A stretch of DNA of 64,000 bases, taken from Zonotrichia leucophrys gambelii (lineage: Eukaryota; Chordata; Aves; Passeriformes; Passerellidae). Each line of letters begins with the position of its first letter. Position 1 is the stretch's first letter. Under the pieces are notes generated by a model that saw only the letters and a list, made by a program, of their open reading frames with translations, did no database searches and was not told where the DNA came from. Location of the stretch: assembly GCF_028769735.1 (NCBI RefSeq), contig NC_088171.1, positions 141,195,917 through 141,259,916 on the forward strand, in the 5' to 3' direction. The position numbers were made by a program, and so were the translations under genes. Shown here piece after piece: positions 1 through 13,100 of the stretch.

Positions 1-3000
1 AATAATACTGCTCTAACTAAAACATACAGGAAAACAAAAAAATCAGGTTGTAGCTATGCCAGTGAGAGCAACAGACATGCTAGGAAGCTTTCACCATGAA
101 TGCAGAAACTGCCCAGAAGCTCCAGGTTCTCAAACCCCTTCAGGTACTCCCTGCCCAGGGAGCAAAAGAGATAGAAACCCACTGACCCAATGGCTGAAGT
201 GAGACCTTTTTTCCAATATACAAGTCTCATCTCAGACAAGAGCCTTTTTTAAATTTATTTTATTGCAGTGAAATGCCACCATCACCATAGCAGTTCTGGA
301 AACAAAGGCTGCAGAAATGTTTTGCCCCAACCAAATACGTAGGCTATGATTTCAGCTTTTAAGGGTTGACTTGAACCTCAAAAGCAAAACAGAAAACCCA
401 TTATACCTCCTAAGATAACTGAAATGTCATTTTAGAAATAAAAACCTGAAGCATTTCATTCTCATCAGTATCACCCAAATAAAATACACTCATGTTGCAA
501 CCCCACCTCCCCCCACACAATTTCTTTGCACTCCTGTTCCAGTGAAGCCTGTACATGCTGCAGGCACACACAGGTCTGATCTCAGCTAAGAACCTCCCTT
601 CTGCACACACCAAGGCTCTGCCCCTTTATTTTCACATTAGGAGCCTTCCCTTCCACAGCCTTCAGGAACAGCAGTTTCCATCTCAAGAGGCTTCCCTGGC
701 ATGCCCTGAGAAAGGTTGTACCCAAGAGGTGCCAAACCAGGACTCCTCAGAATGATATGGCCATTCCCTCATCGTTGTCTGTCCTATTCTCTCAAGGGTT
801 GTACAGCCCCACCAGTTAAGGAAAGTCAAATAAATCAAGCTTACTGCCAGCTCACACCTCCCACTCTTGCTCTTAGTCCCTGTGGATGCTTTTGGCACGC
901 TGAGGAATGCTGCTCTCCCTGGGGAGCCCCTGCCCTGGCTGTGCTCATCCTGTACTGCCAAAGCACATACAGCTAGAGAGGAACTGTCCCTGGGAATGAG
1001 CAAGGGCTGCACTTCAGTTTGAATATTGCTAAGACAGAGCTGTAGAGTAGAAAAAACCCCAAATATTGCTGTGCGGGATGAATCAAAGCACTTCTAATTA
1101 CAGCAGAAGTTTGAACTTTTTATAAAACTTTTGCACTCCTGCTTGTAGATCCTGACCAGGTTCTTCTAAGAACATCAGGCCCTAAAGATGTAGTCCGGTT
1201 TCTGAATTTACACAACACAAAGGCCAAAAGAAAAATAAAAGCTCTTTATGCCATAAGCTGCATAAAGCTTTGGGGTCTTCAAGCTTCTTGAAGCTGCCTT
1301 AGAATCTTTGCCTTCCTTTTCCAACATTAATTGGATTTTGATCTTACATACCTTGGGGAAGAAAAGCGAGACAGAACAGAAAACATGACAAGATTAACTT
1401 TTCTAGACATTTATACATTCAAAACCCCAAACCCTCTAGCAGCTGAGCTTTGAATCAGATTTTAAGAAAATTATTCTGTATGTAAAAGCTCTAGAGTGAA
1501 AATACCAAAACATTAACATTAGTTAAAGTTAACTCCTTAGCTTAAACCCCTAAAGCAAGTAAGGCCAATGCCCAAGGCACACACATGCCATTTTCTTTTT
1601 GCACTTGCTTAAATTCTTATAGCAGTAAGCACAGGCAGTTCAGTCAATGGACAATTGCTTAAACAGACAGGTAAGGGCTGTAACAGGCACACAATCAAGG
1701 CTCCCTTCCAGCCAAAGGCACATCCCTGAGACCAGCTGGGGGTACCAATAAACACTGAGCAGGGTCTCCCTTTGCCCTCCTCCTTCTGAGGGGTTAAGGA
1801 TTCCGCAGAGGAGGACAGAGACAGGTGTTGCTTTTCTTTGCAGTCTGAGTGGAGACTGCACTTTCTGAGCCCGTACGGCAGATAAAAAAGCACTTTGAAA
1901 GATATTCTTTGATCAATGAATACAATCCCTAATTAATGTTTTTCTTTACCATTTTCAAGTCCAGTTTAAAACACAACTTCTCAGCAACTTCAGATCCCTA
2001 CCTGATTAAAAATATTTTTTCACTTGAGAACAGTACCTTCTTTACCTCATTCATACACCAACAGGATACTGCTTTCCCAAAAAATAAAAAGAAGCCACCA
2101 TGTGACCCAAATTGCATTTCTGCATCACAGAACCTGTTCCCCACAGCCTGGGGCTATGAGCACACCTGCAGCAGCACCAGGAGCTGAAGCAGTTGGATTG
2201 CACTGATCCAAGACCCTCTGTTCTACAGGAACCACACTGTGCAGGAGGAGGCAGCAGCCCTGCAGCCCAACCTTTCCTGTGCCCTCTCCACACCCAGGGC
2301 CCAGGGCAGCTCTCACAGCAGCAGCACTGAGCAGAGCCAGGCCAGTCACTCTTAAGGAAGACAAGTGCTTAAAAAGCCTTTCCAGATGGAGCAGGGGAGG
2401 GAGCTCTGATTCTAAAACAGACTGAGGGGTCTCTTAGGGTTAACTACAAACTAGCCCGGGTTCATTAGGGAGGCTAACTGATATACCAACTTGAAACCAA
2501 AGGGAAACAAACTGCAAAGAAACTTCCTCCATTTAACTCAATACCACAAGGTGACCTGAACTCTGTAGTGTGAAGAGGCCAAGCAGTTTGACAAGCTCAA
2601 GGGCTGGCACAGGCATCCTCACACCTCCAGGGGCAAAGACAAGTCAATGAAACCATTAATAGACAGATCCACCTGCTGTCCTTTAGTCCACACCCAGTCC
2701 AAGGACTAAACACACACATCCTTTTAAGAAATAATTGTAAATATTCAGATGCAAGAGGATAACTTCCAGTGGTTTTGATGTTGAACATTACCCACAGTGG
2801 CAATGATGCTCATCACAAAGGGCTAGGATTAGTCTGGCAGTCAGAGAAATGTGGCCTTAAAATCTGATTTGATTCTACTGGCATTTTGGAAGTGCTTTGC
2901 TTTTTGGAGAGGGAGCAAACTTTAAAAAAAAATGAAGCACCAGAATTAGAGTTTCATCATCACTTTTCCCCTCCCCCCCAATCAACATCAACAAGATTCT

Positions 3001-5380
3001 GCACGGGCCTTGCCAGCATCCCACAGCTCTTTCATGCACTTGTGCTCCCAAGTAGTGCAATCACTCCTAGATCCTGTTCCAGATGATGAAAGGGTGAGCC
3101 ATGGCTGCAAATGGAATTCCTTTCATCACCTGAACAGTGTGCTTGAAAAACACAAGCAGCTGAAGTGTTCTCATCTTTTCAATTCTAGAGAACAGCACAT
3201 CATCACCTTGTAGATGTAAGTACTTCTGCTTAATATGCACATATTACAGTATTTAGCTTAATTAATCAAACCATGACAACAGACTCAGTTTTGAACTTCA
3301 CACTGTTACTATCACCCATGGCAAAATAAGTATCTAGGGATGCTTAGAACAAGAAAATCCATTTACTAGTGCAGGCAATAGCAATGCTAAGAACATCTTC
3401 ACCAAAATCAGTGCTCTGTCATACTATACAAGTACAGATGGATCCATCATCCTAAGTCTAGCACAGAACAAGGGAGAGGATGAATCATCTTCATTAATGG
3501 ATGCAGAACAGGATAACAAAGTCATTACAAAGTGACTTCTTGTATCAGAAGCTTCAAACTGTAAACTGGAGTGTATCTCTCCAGCTCACGACCTGAAGCA
3601 CCAAGGCAAAGCAATCTTCCTCCCTGGTAAGGTACACAGGGATACATAAACACAGAAAGAATCTCATGTTGCAGTGCAAACAACATGCTCCCCTGAAAAT
3701 GAAAGGCTCTCAGTTTTCTTAGTGCAACCACTGGATGACAACAGATAATTTCTTATTAAGTCACTGGAACACCACATCACTGAGCTGTGCTGAGAGAGGA
3801 GCTGTTGCCAAGATGAAGTGACAGGAATGACAGGTGAAACATTTGATTTCATATTCTTGGCTCTTCTGCTGACTCTTTATGCAGCTGGAGCAAAATCAAA
3901 AGGCACACACTTGTCATGCTCTTTACTCAGTATGGACCCAGCCTGTCCAAGACAAGGAGCACAACTAATTCATACAGTGCTTTATGTACCAAGTCCATGG
4001 TTTTCCTTGAAGCCACTATGGTAACAAGCAGGAAAAGTGCAGTCAGATGAAAGCTGAAGAGTCAGAGGATGCCCAGTGTGTCCATCACCAAATCAGCCAA
4101 GAGCCTCAGAAGGAGTTCTGGCAGCTGTGCACGTCAGTCTGGACAGAGAGGGAACGGCAGAATTGCAAGCTTACCTCTGGAAAAGTAAGTGATCTGTATC
4201 ACTCCCACAAAGTTTGAGGGTGTGTAGAAGGATGCTTTCTCCCAGATGACAAAGAACTGATAATCAAGTATATAAAAAACAGCTGTAAAATGGTAATAGC
4301 CCAGAAGGACAGAGTCTGTCAAACCTCATGGTGTAAACTGAGACAAAAAAAATCCCTTTATGATTTTGCAACTGATCAGAGAAGACAAGACTCCCACCTA
4401 AAAGCAGGTCCTTTTTGTGAGTACTTTTATCAACAGCAGGAGATGGTGTCACAGTGCAGCTCTCAGACAACACCCATGGATCTGCAGATCACAAGGCTTG
4501 TCTTAAGCTGAAATATGATTTAGCAAAACAAAGACAGTAACAGAGATTAAAATTTTAATTTAAAACTTTGCCAACAAAAATTGATTACAAAAAGGGAAAT
4601 TATCTGTACAAAATAAGAAAGGAGGTACTCATTTTAACAAGAGACTGCCATTATTAATGTGTGTGGGAGGACAAACAGCAGTTCAGGTCAAGTGACAAAC
4701 TGAGAAACAAACAAACTGAGCTTGTAATATGGAATTCTGAAGTGAACTTTCCATAAACAAAAGAAATTGACCTGAATCAGCTCAGAAACTAATCAAGGTT
4801 TATAAGAAGTCTATTTTCCTTGCAAACCTTTTCCTCTTAATTTAGAGAAGGAGGACATACTAGAAAGCAAGACCCCAGCAGTGCAGTGGGCCAGGACAAT
4901 GCCTTTTGCTGAGCTTTCTCTCACTGAAGCCTTCCTTTGGGCCCTCTGTACAGAGATATTCTGCAGTTTGAGTGTGCCAGGGGTTTAACTGAGTCACTAT
5001 TGCATCTTCACTTAAAAGTTGGGTCCTGACTCAAAATGAAGACAAAAGCTTTGGGGACTGTGAAATTCCTATGACTAAAAAGACTCCTCTCAAAATGATG
5101 ATTCTCAGACTAGTCCAGTCCACATCAAATAACAGCTGTTGGTCAAGGATAAATCTGTATTTACAACATTGCACCCCTCTTTTCTATCTACCATTTTACA
5201 CAAAGAAAGAGACCAGAGCATCTTTAAAACTCATCACCAAACAGACAAAAATGGCAGGTGATTTCTAAACTCCAAGTTCCTGTAAAACTTAAGCACACAG
5301 TATAATCCTTACCAGGTTTCTACAATTCTCCACGAGCCAAATCAACTTAACTGAGTTGCAGTGAAGACATGGAACATGCA
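1..5380. other. Intergenic / distal 3' flank of DERL1
   Basis: No coding exon, RNA gene or recognisable transposon could be supported here. All open frames are short, lack splice-consistent neighbours and resemble no family I know. The base composition is ordinary AT-rich avian non-coding DNA. Part of the right end could belong to a long DERL1 3' UTR isoform. Confidence 0.6.
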
Positions 5381-7041
5381 TTTATTTTTAATTTCCAGTC
5401 TAACTGCTTATTTTCCACTCACCTTTGCATCACTTAGTATTTACAAGTTTTTACACCTTCAGAACCCAAGTTTAGTGAAGAAACAAAGTAGTAAAAAATA
5501 TGTATCAGCCCAGATTCATTTCACCTACTTAGAATTACCTGAGATACCCAAGTTGGGGCAGAACAGCTTTCTGTGCCCCACTTACCCAGTAAAAAAATAG
5601 ACAAATGCTAAAGGACAATTCATCAGACTTGAAATTTCATCCTAGTGACAATGCTTTTCCTCCTCTGACTACAGAACAAAAAGTGAGCAACTACATTCTG
5701 ACTTAGTCTTGGTTAAGGTTAGAGTAACTGTGTTCCTAGCTAAGTGTTGGATTTATTTATGTAAACCTAAGCCTTACTTGCTCACTAGCAGCTCCCAGCT
5801 ACAGAGTCAGGGACAGCTGTCTTGTAAGAATGCTGTGAGACATGCACGAGTCCTCCTTACAGCTGGGAAAACTGAGATAAGTAAGAAGTTTGCTCAAGAG
5901 CATGCAGTGAGTCAGTAACAAGCTGGCATTACAGCTTCCTGGATCTTAGCCACATGCTCTGCCCATGGGAACCCAGTGCAAGGAAAACTACTGTACAGAA
6001 TCATTCCCTTTTCCATGTCAAACGTTTTTAACAAAAATAGTACAGATGCTAATAAACAGTGTATGCAATTTCTTATTTGACAGAGTCCTGCAGTAACCTG
6101 TTATATTGTATCTTCACCCTGCAAATGATTATTTCCAGCTTTTATTCTTAGACATCTTAAAGCTTTTAAGATAAAGCTGAAGATTCAGTTAAACAATGCT
6201 GCAGTCGGTGCCCTTAACCACAACAATGTTACATTTTCTAGTTTAAGCAGTATTTATGCTACCCAATTTGGCAATCAGAAACCTTGAAGCCAAGAATTCA
6301 CAGATTTGGGGGGGTTGAAAAAACATACCAGACTTCAGTTTGACCAGAACAAGCTTTGTAACATGCCACGAAGAGTTCAGAGATTTCAATTCTGTGAGTA
6401 TCTGTTATTGCCATTTCAAACAAAAGCTCTCTAACCCTTAGCCTTGCCCAGCCCATGATGTAGCAGGTAGGACAAATGCTGCATGGCAAGAAACAGCTCT
6501 GCTCAGAACACAGCTTAATAACAGAAATGAAACATTTGCAATTTGCTTTATGAATGCATCAGAGAGATATCATTTAAATAATGTCTCCAAAGACCCTGGG
6601 ACTTAAGCACAGCTATGGAAAAAGTCAGCTTCCTAAACTTGGGGGCTTGTTTGAGACATCTGCCTCACACTAGATTCTTACTTTACTGTGGTCAACAAAG
6701 CTTTTAACATACCAGGCAAGATAGAATACCACTGGCTTGTTCCATCACATCATGGTACGGGACAGCCAATGGATCCTGTTGTGACAGACAATACTGTATA
6801 AAGAAGGCTTATTTTTAATGGCAGAATCACACTGGACACTACTGGCTAACCTGGAGCAAGATCTACATGTTTTCCTTCTGGACTTTTTAATTTGCTCTTG
6901 AACCAGAAACATTCTTTCTAATCAGTTGAATCCAAGAGTACTGCAGAGAGCTCAGTTCTTAAGCACGCTCTGCAGCAGGAGCGGTCGGTTCCACGTCCAA
7001 TTGACACCGAAGAGTTGCTGATTTCCAAGGGCAGGAGCTCC
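5381..7041 (-). other. DERL1: Probable DERL1 3' UTR
   Basis: The DERL1 stop codon lies at 7042-7044 (minus). Canonical minus-strand AATAAA hexamers follow downstream at 6141-6146, 5752-5757 and 5381-5386 (seen as TTTATT on the plus strand). Mammalian DERL1 has a 3' UTR of roughly 2 kb, so an end near 5.4-5.8 kb is plausible. The exact cleavage site cannot be read from sequence alone. Confidence 0.4.
5850..5965 (+). repeat. MIR-like ancient SINE fragment
   Basis: The segment follows the MIR core layout: a block resembling ACAGCTGGGAAAACTGAG, then a region resembling 'aagtttgctcaagagcatgcagt' in place of 'acttgcccaaggtcacacagc', then AGTAACAAGCTGGCATT, and finally a block ending CCACATGCTCTGCCC. 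The order and spacing match the mammalian MIR consensus as I remember it, with roughly 70% identity by eye. MIR relics are known in bird genomes. It lies within or near the DERL1 3' UTR, and a RepeatMasker run would settle it. Confidence 0.5.
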
Positions 7042-7180
7042 TCACTGGTCCCCTAGCCGGAAACCTTGGCCCCAGTTGTGTCTTCCACCACCCTGCTGAT
7101 CCTCTGCAGCCCTTCTCATGCTGGCAGGAGGGACACCAAAGCCCGACACTCCTCCCCTCCTGTTTGGCAGCCAGCGGTAA
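7042..7180 (-). CDS. DERL1: DERL1 coding exon 8, C-terminal tail (residues 206-251)
   Basis: A CCTAG acceptor is followed by YRWLPNRRGGVSGFGVPPAS and on to a tail ending HNWGQGFRLGDQ, stop TGA at 7044-7042. The ending is the p97/VCP-binding SHP-like motif of the cytosolic tail. Confidence 0.96.
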
Positions 7181-10100
7181 CTAGGACAGAGCAGAGCAGG
7201 AGGAGTTAGACAAACAGCAGGACCTTGCAGGGAAATGCCAAGGCTGTGCTTTTCTACTTTTCCATGCACTTCCTCTTAGCTGACACACTTTGTAATAAAA
7301 CTGGCTTTTCCCAGTAGAGTTTCAAAGAATTCTTTCCAAATGTAAACCCTCAGCACACTGACAAATGGAAATACTGGGAAACTTCCATCTCTGAAATGTG
7401 CATGGTAACAGGAGAACTGCACAGAACCAACAATACTGAGGGCACTTTCAGAGCTGTTACCACCTTTAAAGACATTTTTAAAAACAACCTTGTCTTCTAA
7501 TCTTTATGGAAAATTAGGTTTACCAGATGGGCTTGCAAGCACAGAATCAGAACATAAAGCTCCCCTATTCATTGAAACTTGTACAGAAAGTATAACTGTA
7601 ATTCAACACTTTATGCTACAAAAAGGGTTAACTGAGTTGCTACCTAAAGTTTGATAGAGGAGTATTTGCAGCCCAAAACTATGTGGACAAGGACAACTGA
7701 ACTATAAACTTTGGCTTCTGATCATAATATTTCACTGCCAGAAAAATGAACATACCTCAAGAAAAAGCACCTCAAAAACCAAGACTTGCAGTCCCAGTGA
7801 GGGTGACTGATACAGACTGCAAAGGAGAATCATTTATAGCCCTGCACAAGTCTACAACTGATTATTATTGTCAAACATTGCTGAACTGGTAGCTACTATA
7901 ACAATACATGGGGATACAGAAACAGATCATTTACAGGATAAAATTTCTTTTATATACCATCTGATAATTGTTAGGGAGTTCTCTTTACTGCAGCTCAATT
8001 CAACAGCAGAGCTATGACATTTATTCTCACTCTTAAGAGTGGGTAAAGGCATAAGACAACCCAAGGGGCAACAAAGAACTCTCATATGGGCCATTTACAA
8101 GAAACTCAATATTTTTTGTGACTCACCAGCTCAGTCAGTATGAGAGTCTGTAGAAGGTTGACTTGGCAAAGTATTTTACATTTTACGATCCCACCATAAA
8201 CATGTCTGATGAACTATACAAAAAATTGGACTAAACAAATAGTGATGTAAAGAATGAAGTCAGCTTACAGGAACTGAGGTGTGGACAGAAAATTCCTTCC
8301 TCCCAAATCCATTGGATATTTAAACATTAAGAAGAAATACAGGTGTCCAACCAGATTTCCTATCAGCTCATTGATGACTCTGTAAAGAAAAAGAAAGAAT
8401 GGTTTCACATGCTGTCTTCTATGAAAATAAATGAGTGACAATCTTCTGTTCACCTGCCACCAGGCCTTGCCAGGGTTGTGACACACAGAAAATTTCCCCT
8501 CCCTCAGCATTTTGCAGCCACTTCTTTAGAAGGGACAACCTCCTGTGCTAACACATCAATAGTCTGTTCCACCCTCCCTTCCCAGCCTTCTCTACATTCT
8601 GTATTGAAAACACAATTAAATACTTGTTTACATTGGGGAATTGGACCGTATAGCGATTAGTGCCCAAAATAATCATCTGCAGAGCCAGAGAAGTTACTGC
8701 TGCTTTCACTGGACAGCCTGTCTCCTGCTGTACTGTACTGTTTTGTTCCCAGTTTTGTGAAAGCACTGCTGACTGGAGGCCCTTGAGTATCTTCTGTCAT
8801 GCATAAAAACAGCAGGTAGCTAAGAGCAGGCAGTTTTCACAAGTGACAGATGAGTCAGTAGGAGGCACAGCCAGAAAAGGGAATTTGGTTTTGCTGTATT
8901 ATCTCCTCCTTTTATAACTCAACCACAAACTTGTTGTTGTCACTAATTATGCTACAGCGGCACCAAGAGGCCCCAGTCAATGCAGAGTCCCAGTGAGGGG
9001 GCCCACACTGTGCACAGAGGGGATTTCTGCATCAAGGGGTTTAGTCAAAAAAACCCAAAAAAACAAGAGAGCAAAAAATTCAACAAGTGCTAATATGGCA
9101 CATTGTGGGCTCATTGCCTTTTTCCCTTGTTTAACAAACTGAAAAAAATAAGATCAGGTTGGACAAGTCTGTGAGGGAAAGAAGTAACAGCACTATCAGA
9201 TTCAAGCTAAACTTGTTTCTAAAACCAGTAATAAAGGCTGGTTCCAGGGGATGACATCTTATTTTAGAGTGTGTTACCTTCTTAGTATGGAGAAGGCCCA
9301 ATGCATGGAGTTAACAGAAAATACACCAAACTCTCATTGCTCTCCCCTCACCTCCATTCTATTCTCTAGTTCTCACATGCACATCTCCTCTGCTTTTATC
9401 TTAAATGACCACCATGTGACACTGAGCATTATCAGTCAGATTACACAGCTTTAACCTTCTTATTTTAATATCACTCCTAAATTCAGCAGCAAGTTAAATA
9501 GCTGTAAAAGCTTTTACAACTTCAAATTGCCATAGAAGTAAATACATACGATCCACCAATGATGTAGTTGAATCCCAGAATAACCCATGGAAGGTAACAG
9601 GCCTGGAAAAGAATGCAGTGGAGAGATTAAGTACAAGTTAAGGATGTAAACCTGCTCTCAACTTCCCACTGCACTAATAAGCATGATCATAATCTCAATG
9701 CTTTAGGCATTACACTGGTCCTGATCTATTAACTTAAGCAGATTCAACCTAAAAAGGTCAGTCCAAACTGAGCAACCACTAACATTTTTAGACAAAATGT
9801 GCTCATTCAAATATTATAAGCAAACGTGCCTTTTGAACTCTATGTTCCACAGCAAGTTTGCCTCTGGAACAAATCCTAAAGTTTTTGATTTTGCAAAGGT
9901 CTAGAAATTATCAAAAGATCCTTCTCTACAAGATCTGACAGAAACAGCCAAGGTCACACAGAAAAAAAAAAAAAAAAATTTAAAATACCAACATTCTGTC
10001 ACTACATTCAGCTTTTATCCAGGCTAAATGTTTTCTTTTTTTTCGGAACAATGAATTGTCAGGACATCTTTTCAGCAGAGACACACTGAGTGATACCACA

Positions 10101-13100
10101 TGGAAGACTATGAACTTTGTCTTTGCTGCATCTGGAGAAGTATTCTCTGTGACAGTACAAGATACTTTTTGTAAGAGAAAATATTTCTATTTTGCCCCTC
10201 ACCCAGAAATCTTTCCAATTCACTGTTTGACATACCTTAAATCTTGTTCCAAACCAAAATGACACAATCATGTCTCTGTTCAGCTGGGCCCACACATAAA
10301 GTACTGACATGATGAGTGGAATCATCAGCAACTGCAATGTTTAAAAAAGACAAAGTTACCATTATTTTCACAGAAGCACACGAAAATTGGGCAGGAGGAG
10401 CTGTGTTACAAAAGTGGTTTGTAAGCATGGTACCTCAGATTGCCCCAGAATCTTATCCAATACATGCCCTGGATCTGTTCAAAAACTATTGAGAAAGTGA
10501 AGGGGGAGAACCTACTTGCTCACTGTCCTTTGCAGGACCATGCCAAAGCAAAGGGCTCCAACCTGTGGCAAGGGAAGGAGGAGCTGCAGAGAGCTCTGCT
10601 CTACCCCCACCTCCAGCAGGGAGCCCTGTGCCACAATCCCTTCAGGGCACCAACCCAAACACCCCCAAATGTGCCAGATGCAGTTTTACCCACCCAGCTG
10701 CCACCTCTGTCCCCATCCTCCTGACAGCCCCACAGGGAAGGAAGGTGCTCCCCTCAATCCCCACTGCAGGGCATCACCTGCCTTGGGAGAGCTGGGAGTG
10801 ACCTGTGCTCCACACCAGGAGCTGAGGGGTTGTTTCAAACACTTCTCTACATTGACTCTGCATTAGCTCATTGACTGTTTCTAGTGCAAAAACACAAAGC
10901 ACTGCTTTAGCCATCTGTGATTTCTGAGCTGAGGGCAGGCTGCACCAGCAACATTCCCAGGAACTGGCTGAATGCTGTACCCAGCTCCTGGGTTTGGAAA
11001 AGAGGTTAAAACTCATCCCTTCAGGGGTGCTGCTATTATACATCAATCCAGCCTTTCACAAGCCCCATGGTGCACTCTGACTCCCCACACAAGAGTCTTA
11101 TTTAAAGCTTTTATTAAATCCCTTTTTATTTTACTTAAAGCAATATCTAATATCTGAACACATTCGATTTAGGAATAGAGGCCTAGCTATCCTACTCTGT
11201 GTTTTGAACTTCGAAACAAGTAAAAATCCTCTTATTTTTAAGAAAAAACACACTTTTTTATCAAAAACCTGATTTTTCTTTAATCAATACATTGTATGCA
11301 GATAAAAAAATAAGCACCTCTTTAAAAATATACAAATCAACACAATCAGTATGAAATTTGTATAATGCGTGGGTAACTCCAGCCTGCTTTTCAAAAATTT
11401 GTGGTATCCTCCCCACAGAAAAGTGTAAGTATAAAGTTATGGACAGCCCTTGACACAATTCACTCCAGACCAGAGATGCATGATCACTGGTTTTGTCTAC
11501 CAGGGAGCCACAGAAATGATCTGATAAATGCTAATAATAATTCTGTATGGAATACTACAGATACTGGCGCAGTCTTTGGGTGCTGGAGACAGATGAAGAC
11601 AAGAACAGCAGAGGCAGACTGAAGACATGCAGTTATCTGACACTCTGTTGTGTCCAAAACACACTTCCCAATTTTCACCCTTAGTATTTGAGGAGATAAG
11701 AATTATTTCACTGAAACCAGTTCTGAAGATCACTATCTTAATCATTCCTGTGAGGATTTTGTAGTTCACAGTTCTGGTCTCAAACTGAAGCTGTATTTTT
11801 CACCAAAAAAATCTTCTGTTGGCAAGTAAAAGGCATAGTGAACTAAATTTGAGAAGATCAATAAACACAAGAATCATTTTTTAAATAGAAAAATAAGAGA
11901 GCAGATCCACATTCATTAAAATAAATAGTGCATAGGTGACATCTTGTGTCCATTTTAGTAGAAGTCTAAGCACTTCCTGACTGCACAAAGACACCATTTG
12001 TACTTCCTGGCTCCCTAACTAGGTTAGATCCAAGCTTGTGCCTTCAGCTGAGGCTAACCCAATCTGAAAAATTAACAATACACACACAGCAGTCCATTCT
12101 GATAGAATCTCAACAGCCTAGCTTAACTATGTTCTGCAGTTAAGTCAATAATGCTCTCTATAAAGTCATCAAGCAGTCATAAAGTTGTGTAAAATTATTA
12201 TCTAAGAAACTGCACCACACTTACCTGCATGTCCATCACCAAGCCAGTTATCTGTCATTGCACCATGAAGGAAAATGCAGAAAAACCTGACAGACTACAA
12301 CAATAAAAAGCTGCAGACACACAGAACACACATGCAAAGATTTTTAATATTCAGAATTAATACTACACTGTTTTAGGTTAAAATTTCCAATGATCTAGAG
12401 ATGTACAAACTTGGTTTCCATAACTGCTTTTTGGCAGCCTTTCAGGTGCCCACCTCAAGTCATTACCCCAGGGGCTGATGGGTGCACTGGCTTTTCCTCC
12501 CTGATCAAACTGGCCAGCTACAGACTCCATCAGTCCTTGCATAAAGGCACATTAAATTTAACAACTGGATCCCTTCATTAGTTTAACACTGACATTTTGG
12601 TTTTCTAACTAAAGAAATACCAGATCATTAAAAAACACCAATATATTGCCAATGAGTCATAGAAAAGAAGCAACTTCTTAAACAGCATCAGTGCAGGCTT
12701 TTAATACTCTTCTCCCACCTTGGAGCTCAAAGAAACTGCTGTAGTAACTTTTGAGTAGAAATAATCACTGAATGATTTTAATATGATCAGGATGCTTTTA
12801 ACAGATCATAAATACATATAAAATGACACCCAGCATTTTCCCAGATCATGCATCCAGGCTGATGCTTACATCACACAGGGAGCAAACAACTAGAAGCTTT
12901 TAAATGACCAGTTTGAAAGTCAGGTCACAATTACATTAATTAAATGCTCACAGCCAAGAGGCTGCAATCATAAAGGCAACCTTCATCTTCCTAACAATGT
13001 AACTAAATGCTCCTTGTTACAGCTGTGGCTCCACAGGACTGGCAGGACCAGCAATTCCCTCCACATAGTGGAATGCAACTAGAGATAATGCATTGATAAA

